This document shows positions 24,675 through 35,687 of a DNA stretch of 64,000 nucleotides, one piece after another. The notes under the pieces are model-generated. The model did not search any database, was not told the DNA's origin, and saw nothing but the letters and a program-made list of their open reading frames with translations. Origin of the DNA: Ustulina deusta. Its lineage: Eukaryota > Ascomycota > Sordariomycetes > Xylariales > Xylariaceae. The position numbers and the translations under genes are program-made. Positions within the stretch are counted from its first letter, which is position 1. The number at the start of each line of letters is the position of its first letter. The stretch lies in the NCBI GenBank assembly GCA_023159155.1, contig JAJNNX010000003.1, positions 310,001 through 374,000 of the forward strand, read 5' to 3'.

Positions 24675-27600
24675 ATGGTGCAACAGTCAGATCCTATCGT
24701 CATTCCAGATGACGAAAGCACGGCTTCCGAGGAGTCGGCGGGCGATGAAGCAAAGAATTTACTCCCGATCAAGCGGAAATTAACCCCCAAGCCGATCAAT
24801 TATGATGACTGGAGCGACGAGTCGGATGAATATTACGCAGTCTTCAAAAAGCGAAGGGCGGCTTCAAAGAGGTCTAGCACTGCCAGAGGTAGAGAGAAGG
24901 CTGTTGCCAGGGGTCGGCCACCACGGAAGGCTACCAACCACAAGGCCAAATCGAGGCTGAATGATAGCACTGCGTCAGAAGTTGAACCTGATCTTCCCAC
25001 ATCGCTGCCTGCCTACTTCCAGAAACGCCGTACGGCTTTTGACGAGCATTGCAAAGTTCTTCATGAGGCAGGATTACGACTACCCCCAGACTACTCAGAT
25101 GTGTACTTTTCCGATGATGAAAGGCTCGGGGAGCTGGAGGAGAAGCCACAGTTCGATCCAAGAAGTGGCATCAAGCCCTGCCACCCATACAAAGACATCA
25201 AGATTGCTGGCGGACTAATACCAGCTTCTCTTGCGCAGTATCTCCGAGATTACCAGGTCCAGGGAGTGCAGTTCTTATACGACCTTTTCGTGCATCAGCG
25301 AGGCGGCCTTCTAGGTGACGACATGGGTTTGGGCAAGACGGTTCAAGTTGCTGCGTTTTTAACTGTTGCCTTTGGGAAAACGGGCGACAGCCGCGACGCA
25401 AAACGAATGAGAAAATACAGGCGCACCAAGGATGACTGGTATCCGCGCGTTCTAATTGTATGTCCGGGGTCTTTGATTCAGAACTGGAAGAACGAGCTTG
25501 AGAGATGGGGTTGGTGGGTCATCGATCTCTTCCACGGTCCCAAGCGTGACGATGTCCTCGGCACTGCCCGGGCCGGGAGACTCGAGGTTATGGTTACGAC
25601 ATACACGACCTACAAAAACAGTGCAAACGAAGTTAATATGGTGCCTTGGGATGTCGTCATTGCTGATGAATGCCATTGCATAAAGGATCCCGCAGCCGGG
25701 ATTACACAATCGATGAACTTGGTTAACTCCCTGTGTCGAATCGGGTTGACCGGAACTGCCATACAAAACAACTACGAGGAGTTGTGGACGCTGCTAAATT
25801 GGACCAACCCAGGCCAGTTCGGTACAATGAGAGATTGGCAGCGTATGGTCGCTCAGCCTCTTGCTATCGGTCAGAGTCATGATGCTACTCTGCACCAGCT
25901 GAGTAAGGCGCGTACGACGGCGAAACAGTTACGGGATAACCTTCTCCCCAAGTTTTTCCTGCGTCGCCTAAAAAGTTTGATCGCAGACCAATTACCGAAG
26001 AAGAGCGACAAGGTCGTATTTTGTCCTCTATCAGACGTGCAGCGGGAGGCATATGAGAATATTCTTGCTAGTCCAATTGCCCAATTTGTTCTAACGTCTT
26101 TTGATCAGTGCCCGTGCGATTCGGGCAACACGAGAGGGCACTGCTGCTATAAAATGAACGCTGACGGCGAAAAATGGCAAGCGCTTACCTTTCCTCTTAT
26201 TATATCGCTACAGAAACTGGCCAATCACTTCAACCTTCTCATGCCACGAACCGCCGACGTCCCTGACAAGTATCGAAGAGAGCTTCGAATTCTTCAGGCT
26301 GCAACGCCAAACGATTGGGAAACACATTATGCCAGCCGAGACTCGATTCTCAACCTCGCCAATCCTGAATACTGTGGGAAATGGAAAGTCCTTAAAAAAC
26401 TGCTGGAGTTCTGGCACAAGAATGGTGACAAAGTTTTGGTTTTCTCCCATAGCGTAAGGTTACTGAATATCCTACAGCAGCTCTTCAACAAGACGCTGTA
26501 CAATGTCAGCTACTTGGATGGCTCGCTGTCGTATGAGGACCGTCAGGCAGCTGTTGACGACTTCAATTGCGATCCGAATCAATTCATCTTCCTCATATCA
26601 ACAAAAGCAGGCGGGGTTGGTCTCAACATCACATCAGCTAACAAGGTCGTCATCATGGATCCCCACTGGAATCCAAGTTACGATCTGCAGGCACAAGATC
26701 GTGCATATCGAATTGGTCAAGTGCGTGATGTAGACGTCTATCGTTTAATATCCGTGGGAACGATTGAAGAGATTACATATGCACGGCAGATCTACAAACA
26801 GCAGCAGGCCAATATCGGGTATAACGCCTCAAATGAACGCCGTTATTTCAAGGGCGTCCAACATCAGAGCAAAGGTGAGCTCTTCGGCATACAGAACTTG
26901 TTAACCTATAACGGCGATAAAGGCGTTCTTCGCCATATTGTGAACAAGACAAATGTGGCCGAAGCTAGGGCAGGTGTTAATATGATTGACATCGACATGA
27001 ACAAGGTAGCCCAGTCTGCAGAGGATGATCTTCCCATCAAGAAAGAAGGGGGGGCCGATGACGAGACTGGGGGTCTAAAGCAGCTATCTACCATGCTCAC
27101 CGCTCCCAGCAATAAACACGGTATCATACAGCATTCCAAGGTGGCCAACAAGGCTAAGAGCGATCCGATACAAGCCATTTTAGCTGGTGAAGGCGTTGAA
27201 TATACCCACGAGAACTCAGAAGTGATTGGATCATCCAAAGTAGAGAACGAGTTATCCCGATGGGCCGAGAAGGCCACGAACCCAGAGGGCGGTCTCTCTG
27301 GTCTAGCTCTGTTCTTGGATAGTCAGCAGAATCACTCAGCAGGTGAGAACCACAAATCCTTTCATTACCAATTCAACCCACCCCGGGATGTTATGGAACG
27401 GCAATTCTGCACTATGGCCGAAGAGTTCGGCTTTGCCAACGTCACGGAATTCGCACTTGCCGTTGAGGGCATGACACAAGAGCAGCGAAGAAATTGCCTA
27501 GATTCATTCTACAAAATCCGTGCCGAACAACTAGGGAAACCTGAAGGGGTTGAGACTGGAGGCGATGTGAAGACAGAGGTTGATGCCAAGGAAGGTGTGA

Positions 27601-27845
27601 AGGTGCAGATGGACCTTGGCGACCAGAATAGTATCGCTAGTCACCCAGAGGCTAAGGCGGACCTGAAGAAGGAAGGCCTTCTACCACAAAATGTCAAAAT
27701 GGCTACGCCTGACATCAAGCAAGAGCCTAGCAACAACCCTCATAACACACTCGTCCCGGTCACATCAAGCCGGGATAAGCCTAAGCCGGATAGACGCTCG
27801 ACCTCGATTTGGCTATCGGATGATGAAGAGACGGATGAATTATGA
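24675..27845 (+). CDS. Snf2-family DNA-dependent ATPase, ERCC6L2/Rad26-like
   Basis: This intronless gene encodes a 1056-aa Snf2 ATPase. The acidic/basic N-terminus (about 1-110; DDWSDESDEYY, KKRRAASKR) has probable nuclear localisation signals. The ATPase lobes follow: Walker A GDDMGLGKT (214-222), motif II DECH (331-334, where most Snf2 proteins have DEAH/DEGH), LTGTAIQN (motif III), then the C-terminal lobe with VLVFSHSVRLL, STKAGGVGLNITSANKV and QDRAYRIGQ. Between the lobes a cysteine cluster, CPCDSGNTRGHCCYK, resembles the insert of ERCC6L2. ERCC6L2 relatives act in DNA repair and transcription-coupled processes in the nucleus. The 300-residue tail (from about 750) is polar with KKEGG and KxE-like motifs (possible SUMO sites). 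Whether it is closer to Rad26/CSB or ERCC6L2 needs a tree; I favour ERCC6L2. Confidence 0.87.
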   Translation: MVQQSDPIVIPDDESTASEESAGDEAKNLLPIKRKLTPKPINYDDWSDESDEYYAVFKKRRAASKRSSTARGREKAVARGRPPRKATNHKAKSRLNDSTASEVEPDLPTSLPAYFQKRRTAFDEHCKVLHEAGLRLPPDYSDVYFSDDERLGELEEKPQFDPRSGIKPCHPYKDIKIAGGLIPASLAQYLRDYQVQGVQFLYDLFVHQRGGLLGDDMGLGKTVQVAAFLTVAFGKTGDSRDAKRMRKYRRTKDDWYPRVLIVCPGSLIQNWKNELERWGWWVIDLFHGPKRDDVLGTARAGRLEVMVTTYTTYKNSANEVNMVPWDVVIADECHCIKDPAAGITQSMNLVNSLCRIGLTGTAIQNNYEELWTLLNWTNPGQFGTMRDWQRMVAQPLAIGQSHDATLHQLSKARTTAKQLRDNLLPKFFLRRLKSLIADQLPKKSDKVVFCPLSDVQREAYENILASPIAQFVLTSFDQCPCDSGNTRGHCCYKMNADGEKWQALTFPLIISLQKLANHFNLLMPRTADVPDKYRRELRILQAATPNDWETHYASRDSILNLANPEYCGKWKVLKKLLEFWHKNGDKVLVFSHSVRLLNILQQLFNKTLYNVSYLDGSLSYEDRQAAVDDFNCDPNQFIFLISTKAGGVGLNITSANKVVIMDPHWNPSYDLQAQDRAYRIGQVRDVDVYRLISVGTIEEITYARQIYKQQQANIGYNASNERRYFKGVQHQSKGELFGIQNLLTYNGDKGVLRHIVNKTNVAEARAGVNMIDIDMNKVAQSAEDDLPIKKEGGADDETGGLKQLSTMLTAPSNKHGIIQHSKVANKAKSDPIQAILAGEGVEYTHENSEVIGSSKVENELSRWAEKATNPEGGLSGLALFLDSQQNHSAGENHKSFHYQFNPPRDVMERQFCTMAEEFGFANVTEFALAVEGMTQEQRRNCLDSFYKIRAEQLGKPEGVETGGDVKTEVDAKEGVKVQMDLGDQNSIASHPEAKADLKKEGLLPQNVKMATPDIKQEPSNNPHNTLVPVTSSRDKPKPDRRSTSIWLSDDEETDEL

Positions 27846-29788
27846 TTGTATGAATTATTGTAATAACCCTTGATTTGGGTCGAGTTGCGACGGCTAGGAT
27901 GGGTTGGACGGTGCAATTTGGCGTCTACAATAGATAAGAGCCTCGCGGCCGGTACTATTCACGACTATCAATGAATGGAGTCTCAATTCACGTAACCCCA
28001 TGTGTATGCTAACAAACAAAACATTCAACGCCCTCGGCTATATGTCATTGCAGCTACCTCCAAAGCAGAGCCATGAGGCTATAACGGCTTGACAGACGCT
28101 TAACGACAACTGCATGATCTCCTTGGCTCTTCACGAACCACCGAATTTTTTCTCCCGTTCGGCTCTAGTTCAGATAACCGGGGTTTACGGAGTGGCTGAG
28201 ACCATGACTCGTACCCGCCCGGCGGATCGGGAGTCGGATTGGCGAGAGAATTGGGATCTCCCTGCGTACCAACAACCCTCTTACTCACTCTGTGACAGAC
28301 AAGTCAAGGCCTGTCTTACGACAAAGAAGGAGAGTGAGTGGTCAAATTGAAGGATCGGCGTTGTGCCTCATTGATATGTCTATGATCCTGCTGATCCTCA
28401 AGCGCGCAACGACTGTAGCTTAAGGGGTCCTCCTTTCGGATATGGGCATTGTGCTCTAGGCTTGCAGGTAGTAGTTGGGTTGGTAACGCACCATCTTGCT
28501 AATTCTTGCTGTTGCCGCCCATACTAAGTTATTTTTTATTTTATTAAAAAATAATAATAATAATAAACAATTTGCACACATAGCTCTCTATAGTTCGTTA
28601 CAGGCTTGAAGAAAAAAGAGGCTGCGGTGGAATGCCGAAGAGAGACAAGGTTAGACATGACGTAAGACCATGGAATAGGGAGTAAATAGAGAAGCATACT
28701 GAAAGCGAAAATTCCTATTATAGGTGTAGCATATCTAAACACTGCCTTGGACTGCCTTACGTCGGTGCTTTTGCTGCTGTGCTCCCTATCTCCCTAGATA
28801 ATTGGTACTATCATACCAACGCAGATAGCAGGGGTGGATTGATCGTTTCTGTAGATGGGGAGGAAAGTTCGAGTTCGCGGACTTATTCCTGCCAGTGTCA
28901 TGGACCTTGGCAACCATCTCGACCAGGACGAGAGAGGGCATCAAGACAATTCCTTCCAAGGCTCAGGCATTAATCCACTGAACATCTAGAACAGGTGTGT
29001 TGGACGCCATGAGAAGGTTTCGAAGAGTCAAAATTGGCAATAATCATTTTGACTATGGCGCTGTCTCACAATGCCCTATCACTATGTAGTAGTAATACCT
29101 GACTATGGTTGTTTATCCGTGTACCTGGGTACTGTTTAGGAGCTATGATAAGATCTCATTAAGAACAATGCTTTCAGGCCTTCAGGCATTCACACTGATC
29201 AGGAGGGCAATTACTGAAGCAGGTGCATGTTGCTCGCTACCTACAGTAGGCACTCACTCACCCCCCGTGTTTGCCCGTCTGGGCAGTCTTGTGCACTACC
29301 ACACCTAGACCTGTGCCCAGTGCCTACCTTATACCAACCTGTACCCGACTCATGGCTGCCGTCTTCCCAACCACCAACCTTCCCAGTCAAGCAAAACAAA
29401 CATTCCTCGCCTTTCCGCCATCACCGCCTTCATCACCCCGCTACACATTCATTTCAAGAGGTAGGATACAGATACCGGCCTTCATTTAGCCTCCTTGGCC
29501 CCTCGCTTATACCGCTTTTACCACCTTTTTCTACCGCCGTGGTTCTCCCCTGACATCGAGGATATTTCATTCTTTCCAATGCCTCTCTCGTCTCGTTCCT
29601 CCCAGCATCCTGACGCACTCTAATTCGATTGCCAAGCCACTCTCCCTATTCACGTCATACCGACTCACCTGAGGAATCACTGCCTCGCCATCCAGATTAT
29701 TCCGCCCCGTCTCTCGAATCTACCACCTTCCTGTTATATTTTTGTCATTTTGGCTTCCCTGGAGAACGGGTTCTTGTCACTCTCCAAC
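27846..29788. other. Intergenic region
   Basis: This is about 1.9 kb. It holds an A/T microsatellite near 28529-28570 (TTTTATT then AATAATAAT repeats) and pyrimidine-rich DNA from about 29300 to 29760, which looks like a 5' leader of the next gene. No gene is supported. Confidence 0.5.
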
Positions 29789-31072
29789 ATGAAGCGACTC
29801 ATTATACCGCTTTTGGCCGGTATTGTGGTCGATGCCAGCACCACTATTCGTCCGCGCCAGTCGGGTAACTCCTGTTGCTTCGGCCTCAGTTCCGTTGGTG
29901 TCGGTGGCGAGCAAGTCGAGGAGGATCACTTGGGCGAGCTGAGCCTTGGCGGCCCCTTTCAACAGGGCGGATTCTGTTTCGACAGGTCAACAAAGACCAT
30001 CAAGGATACTCTTAACCACAATTGCTTCATGAGGGCTCCGGCGGAACAATTCCAATGCTACGCAGGAATCGTTGGTGCCACGGCGTTCGACATCTCGCCT
30101 CCTGGTCCAGACGGCAAGTCGTATCTCACCTACGACAATGGCCCGGGCACTTTTTACGCTTGTCCTATTGGCACCGGGGAGGATCGATATTACAACATCT
30201 TCTCAGCCTCGAAGCCTGATACAACTGGTTGTATCTCGGTTGCTCTGGCTCTTTACAACTCATCAGGTGGTTGTCCCTCCGTCAGCAATACCACGGTGGC
30301 TACCCCAACGTCCAACGTTGAACAGATCACAACCAGGAGCTGGTCTAGACAACTCCACGAACCGCTGTCGTCGATGAACACAGCCAAAACTTCCACCATG
30401 CCCGGTTATAGCCAAGTGCCGGGCGCTGGGTTGTGGTCAAGCATGTCTCCGAGTGCAAGTGCAAGCACCAAGGCTGTGATGAAGACCAGCTCAGCGACAG
30501 CCTCACATACTGCCAAATCGTCCCAAGCCTGCTCAATCTCACCATCTGCACCATCAATCGCCCCCATCAAATTGGGTTCGCTTGATAAGTCAGCTCCAGA
30601 CGGGATTAAAGACAGCTTGGCAGAGGCATCCATCACTTCTCACAATAGCACAGTCTTCCTATACAGTATCTCTAGTTCATTCTTCCCTTTTGTGCCAGAC
30701 GGGGAAATGCCTCTCTGCGCCTTGCAGTTCCGTATGCCGGTCTGTACAGAGCTTCCCAAAGGCTATCCATGCTACAGTTTCAGCGGGCTGGAACAAGAAG
30801 TCCTTGCAAATTCTGGCATGAACTTTGACCTTATCCTCGACGATGGCCAGGCAACCTGGAATGGAACGGAATTGTATCAGGTCTTCCCCGGAGAGAACAC
30901 GATTTTGGGCACATTCGAATGTGGTACACCCAAGGGATCGTACGGCCCGCGAAATATGAGTTGGCACGTTAGCAGCGTCCGTAATTTTAGTCTCGAGTTC
31001 CTTCACGCCGGCGTAGGTAGCGATGCCGAATTTCAAGATGGGATTGGTGCTTGGATTGTACCCTGCCAATAG
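29789..31072 (+). CDS. Secreted protein with But2-like C-terminal domain
   Basis: This single-exon gene encodes about 427 aa. The start is the ATG at 29789 (MKRLIIPLLAGIVVDAS), giving a signal peptide followed by a Kex2-like RPRQ site; no upstream ATG exists in frame. The mature N-terminal domain (about 25-160) is cysteine-containing (NSCCFGLSSVG, GGFCFDRSTK, HNCFMR, FQCYAG, FYACP). A Ser/Thr-rich, probably O-glycosylated linker spans about 165-290. The C-terminal domain (about 300-427) resembles the fungal But2 / ubiquitin-3-binding C-terminal domain (ALQFRMPVCTELPKGYPCY, TILGTFECGTP) and has N-glycosylation sites. No GPI signal is seen, so it is probably secreted or cell-wall associated. 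A role in the cell wall or host contact is inference only. The But2-like call rests on pattern memory and is moderate. Confidence 0.75.
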   Translation: MKRLIIPLLAGIVVDASTTIRPRQSGNSCCFGLSSVGVGGEQVEEDHLGELSLGGPFQQGGFCFDRSTKTIKDTLNHNCFMRAPAEQFQCYAGIVGATAFDISPPGPDGKSYLTYDNGPGTFYACPIGTGEDRYYNIFSASKPDTTGCISVALALYNSSGGCPSVSNTTVATPTSNVEQITTRSWSRQLHEPLSSMNTAKTSTMPGYSQVPGAGLWSSMSPSASASTKAVMKTSSATASHTAKSSQACSISPSAPSIAPIKLGSLDKSAPDGIKDSLAEASITSHNSTVFLYSISSSFFPFVPDGEMPLCALQFRMPVCTELPKGYPCYSFSGLEQEVLANSGMNFDLILDDGQATWNGTELYQVFPGENTILGTFECGTPKGSYGPRNMSWHVSSVRNFSLEFLHAGVGSDAEFQDGIGAWIVPCQ

Positions 31073-32375
31073 TCATCATTTCGACCATACCCTTCCACTT
31101 ATCGACCCGATTCTTGGCATAGGGAGTCTCAGTGCTCGGTCGTGATACCTCGGCCTCACTTCGATCTGTTCGTTGACGTGGACAAGCCACGATTGGTATA
31201 AATGCATTCTTCCTAGACGATAATGTAATGGAGAGTAATGACCTGGAGACACAGTGGGAGAGGAACGCTGGATGTATTCTAACCTTGTGCTTCACCTCGA
31301 GAACGGCTTGGGGTGGGATATGCTTAAACGGCGTACGTACTCTTATCGATGCTGAATATTAATCAATTCTTTTACGACGCATGGTGTAGCTATCCAATAA
31401 TGAGGGCCGAGATTATCAGATGTAGTGGGAAAAACAGGAGACTTTTGGGACCAATGAGTTACACATGTGACATGATCCGAGAACCCGGCAAGTCCTATTG
31501 CTATTATTAGGGCGCCCCTCTCAAATAGTTTTCGGGCACGGACCGTAACGTTTCTCAACGTGTCTAGATTATCTGATGCGGAGTTGGTGGGGTCATGATG
31601 ATGTTCATCACATTCTTCAGCCGCCTCTCTCGAGTATATGCATGTAGCCAAGCTGACGCATCAAACTCGGGGCTCTTCCTGGAACGGCTCGATGTAAACC
31701 TCATTCTGATTCCTAGGAACTCATTGGTGCGTTGTCTTGTAAACTGCACTACTGTATCAATCATCAGCCAGGGTAGCTTGGGATGATGGGCCAACAACCC
31801 TGAACTTTTCATGTAGATATGGGGGATTGATGATGCTAGGATACCATTTGGGGATTTACAAAAAGCACGTCAGGCTGAGTGCAAATGTCACAATCCCTTC
31901 GAGGGTAAGCTTCCCCGCAACCACCACCCACACTCTCCCCCCGAAACGTGCCATCTCTGCATGGGGGACATGGGGGAGGGTGATAACGGGGAGTGGCATG
32001 GACGCGATATCCAATCCTCGCCTGGTTGACGGTGCACGCGTTATCATCGCGGGGGATGGCGTGCGATGTACGACACTTGCGTCATCATCGCCATGTGGCG
32101 TCGGTGCGCCTATCTCGGACCAGAACCACGGGAGGACATGTCCCATCGCGACGCGAATCGGGATTCTCGTCGCGCATAAGAAGGGGAGGTCGTGTCGCAC
32201 AGGTGCTGCCGTTGAGGACCAATTGGTATCCCCCCAATTGCGCAGAGGAGCTCGTAACACCGAAAGCAACTTCGCCGAATAATATCCCCTCTTCTCTTCC
32301 TAACACTGGAGTGGAAGGGTCCGTCTGTTAGAATATACTATACGATTCACGGATAAGAATCGCAGCATACATACA
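31073..32375. other. Intergenic region
   Basis: This is about 1.3 kb between two plus-strand genes. Overlapping reading frames on both strands near 31827-32331 show no domain and mirror each other's composition. No gene is supported. Confidence 0.5.
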
Positions 32376-34034
32376 ATGGCGCCCTCCGTAGCCGAGACCG
32401 TCGTCCCAGTGGTCGTCGAGACCCTCAAGCAAAAGGTGGCCCCTGAGAAGGCGCCGGAAGCCACCAATGGCGGCGCCGTCGGCAGCTCGCCTATCCCGGA
32501 TGCTCTCGACGGCCTCCCGGAGCTTCGAACGGGCCACCGCGAGCCCCTGAAGCTCAGCGGCGCCCTCGAGCAGTTCAAATACTTCGAAACTACGCCCGTC
32601 ATCGGCCGAGAGTTCGTCGACGTGGACTTGGCGGAATGGCTGCGCGCGCCGAACTCAGACGAGTTGTTGCGGGACTTGGCTATCACGAGTAAGGCCTCTT
32701 TACTAGGTCCTATTCTCTTCCTATCTCTATGCCCTAGATATGGCATCACGGGGTGACAGTCATCCTCCTCCTCCTCCTCCTCCTCCTCCTCCTCCTCGGC
32801 CCTGTCCAATGACCGCTCTCTTCCAAGATGAAGCTCCTACAATGTCCTCTCGCTAAGCTACCTCCTTAACCCCCCCCTCCAGTCTCGCGCCGCGGCGTAG
32901 TCTTCTTCCGAAAGCAGGACAATATCACAAACGACCTGCAGAAGGAGCTGGTGCAGCGACTCGGCCAGCTCTCGGGCAAGCCCGCGACGTCGGGCCTGCA
33001 CATCCACCCCGTCATCAACGCGGGGCGCGACCGCGGCGGCAGGGACAACGAAATCAGCGTCATCTCGTCCGTGCAGAACCGCAAGCTGTACAGCAAGTTC
33101 CGCCAGCAGCAGGGCGCCTACAACAAGCCCCAGACCCGCCGTCTCGAGTGGCACTCCGACATCACCTTCGAGCCTGTAGGCGAACTCATGTGCCCTTTTT
33201 TTTTTCCTTCTCTCTTTCTTCTTCTCCCTAACGTAGATAGATAAGCCGCTGATGTTGTCTTCTTCAAGGTCCCTAGCGACTATGCGCTGCTTCGTCTTAC
33301 AGAGCTTCCTAGTACCGGCGGCGGTGAGTTTTTGCGTTTTCCTCATTGATTTTTTTTTTCAACTGCCTCGCTTGGAATGAATAGATGCCGGCGAGGAGGA
33401 CAATCCATCGTCACCAGTCTTCTGATAAAAAAAAAAAAAAAAAAAGTGTCCCGATTTTTTTTCTAACAATGGCCTGTCCCGCAAAAACACAGACACGCTC
33501 TGGGCCTCCGGGTACGAAGTGTACGACCGGCTGTCGCGGCCGGTGCAGAAGTTCCTCGAGGAGCTGACGGCGTACTGCGCGCAGCCGGCGTTCAACGAGT
33601 CGGCGGCGCACAACGGGTTCGCCATCTACGCCGAGGCGCGGGGGGCGCCGGAGAACGTCGGGGAGGCGCTGGAGGCGCGCCACCCGGTGATCCGCACGAA
33701 CCCGGTGACGGGGTGGAGGAGCGTGTTCGCCGTCGGCAACCACGTGAAGCGCATCGAGGGCCTGACCGACGACGAGTCCCGCCGCTTCCTCGACTGGTTC
33801 GTCAACCTCGTCGTCGAGAACCACGACCTCCAGGTCCGCCACCGCTGGCAGAACCCCAACGACCTCGCCATCTGGGACAACCGGTCCGTCTACCACGCCG
33901 CCACCCCGGACTACCAGGACGCCTTCGGCGAGCGTGAGGGCTCGCGCGCCGTCAGCTTGGGCGAGAGGCCGTATTTCGACCCGCGGAGCACGGGCAGGAA
34001 GGAGGCCTTGGGTAAGGAGGGGGCGGTGTTGTAA
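32376..34034 (+). CDS. TauD/TfdA-family alpha-ketoglutarate-dependent dioxygenase
   Basis: This is an Fe(II)/2-oxoglutarate dioxygenase of the taurine/sulfonate dioxygenase family, which in fungi releases sulfite from sulfonates or oxidises related substrates in the cytosol. There are four exons: 32376-32688, 32883-33175, 33269-33323 and 33493-34034, giving about 400 aa with all phases consistent. Iron ligands are the WHSDITFEP motif (H195, D197) and the distal His in NRSVYHAA (H355). The Arg that would bind 2-oxoglutarate is in GSRAVSLGERPYF (about R372). Exon 3 is only 55 nt. The introns are long for this window (194, 93 and 169 bp) and rich in simple repeats. The last exon is much more GC-rich than the flanking DNA. 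The exact substrate cannot be told. No transporter or sulfur gene lies adjacent. Confidence 0.92.
32763..32797. repeat. (TCC)n microsatellite in intron 1 of the dioxygenase gene
   Basis: About 11-12 TCC units lie inside intron 1. Intron 3 of the same gene also has a run of 19 A (33427-33445). Confidence 0.85.
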
Positions 34035-35687
34035 AAGGGCAGGGGGGTAGGAGGCAAGAGGGAAGGAACTATTGACGAATTTGAACGCGTGGATAGATAT
34101 GGTGTTTTTTTTCACGATGACGGCTTACTTCCTGCCGTTGTCTGCTTGTAGCCATTTCTTGACCTTGACTTACTTACTACCGTAGTGCGATCAGGATCTA
34201 ATCTACACTACGGAATAAACGAGAACGAATGAATGAAAGCCGTGTTTATCAAAATGTCTGTGTTGGATTTCTAAGTAGGTAGATATCTGGGTTGGCAAGT
34301 AAGGCAGCAGAGGACGAATACTGAAAAATCGCGAGATAGGAAAGGAGACTAACTCTATCCTAACATGAAATAGCAGTACCATATATACATACATACCTCT
34401 TGGAGGCTGACAACCTATAATAATTACATGCTCATCCTACAGGCAGAGATACGGTGCGAGCATTCTCTATTCTGGTCTAGTAGGTGCAAAGGAATATATG
34501 CCCGACACGTCGTGCCCAGACACTTTATATCAATTGCGTATCGTTGACCCGAGAGCCGTCCGTCTGTCTGTCTTTATTACATTATCATTGCAGCTTTTCC
34601 CCCCCGCCGTGATTTCCGAGTACATTTAACACCCAACTACGTTGAAATCCAATCAATCTATAATCGGCCAGAAACCACACGAAAACAACAAACGGCGAGT
34701 AGCCAATCCAAACCAAACGAGACATCTCGGTGATCCCCAGGATCAGTAGTAGAGGGGGGTATTTATGTGGTTGATGTAGAGGACGCGCATGACGACGTAT
34801 CATCGTCGGTTACGGTTTGGCTCGCTCAGAACGAGACGATTAATAAGTGTAGTGTTATTCTGCGGCGTTTATGACGGTTTACACATGGCCGTCCCCAGGG
34901 CCAGATAGCAGCGTAATGAATAGGAGTGTTTTCAAAATGTAGCTTACCGACCGAGTAAGCTATTTGTGTCCCAACCTCGTAACCAGCTTTCTGGGGTTAT
35001 GCTAGTTTTTTATTTTTTATTTTTATTTATTTAAAAAAAAAAAAAAATTGGAACCGGTGATCTGCTTCTATTTACGAGTCACCTCATTAAATATACACGG
35101 AAACTCGACGATGAGGACGGTTGACAGCACGGGTAAGGGCCTCGTAGAGTGGCCAGTTACACAAATACTATTTGATTCGAACTACGACTCGACGGTTCCT
35201 ACACTCTCGTTGTTCACGTATCTATACACCATATATGTAACATCGTGAGAACCAAATAATCCCCTTTAGCCTTTGGGGTATCGTACTTACCAAGGCACTG
35301 GCACGACACTTAGGTTTAAAAAATATCTGACGAAGTTGATTAAGTTGGTCTTATGATTATATACCGCCTTTATATATAATTATGCCATAACTCTCCACAT
35401 CCATTATCGTGATGTACGAATAATAATAAAGACTCAGCCCGAAAGTCGAGATTCCGAGCAGAGACTATCAAATCGATCGATGGAGCCAATTCCACATCCA
35501 GCTGTTGTATTCCCATGGGGCGATCACTTATCGAGCATATTGTTGTACAAACCATTCTAATGACCGATCGTTACCCTCCCAACGCCAAAGTCAAAGGGAT
35601 TGGTATGTTCCTTCCCTTGGTATTAATCCCAATACTTCTTGTTGTGGATGTGCTAACCGAAGGGTTGTGATATGCCTAGACGCTAAC
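34035..35687. other. Convergent 3' intergenic region
   Basis: This is about 1.65 kb of AT-rich DNA between the dioxygenase and GH72 stop codons. It includes a T-rich/A15 tract near 35006-35047. No gene or RNA is supported. Confidence 0.5.

Noticed and set aside
31827..32331. Overlapping 100-150 codon frames on both strands
   Set aside because: No domain, no splice signals and mirrored composition. Considered chance ORFs in intergenic DNA.
32689..33492. Simple repeats in the dioxygenase gene as a sign of pseudogenisation
   Set aside because: All the repeats lie in introns, and the joined exons keep frame with every iron ligand intact.
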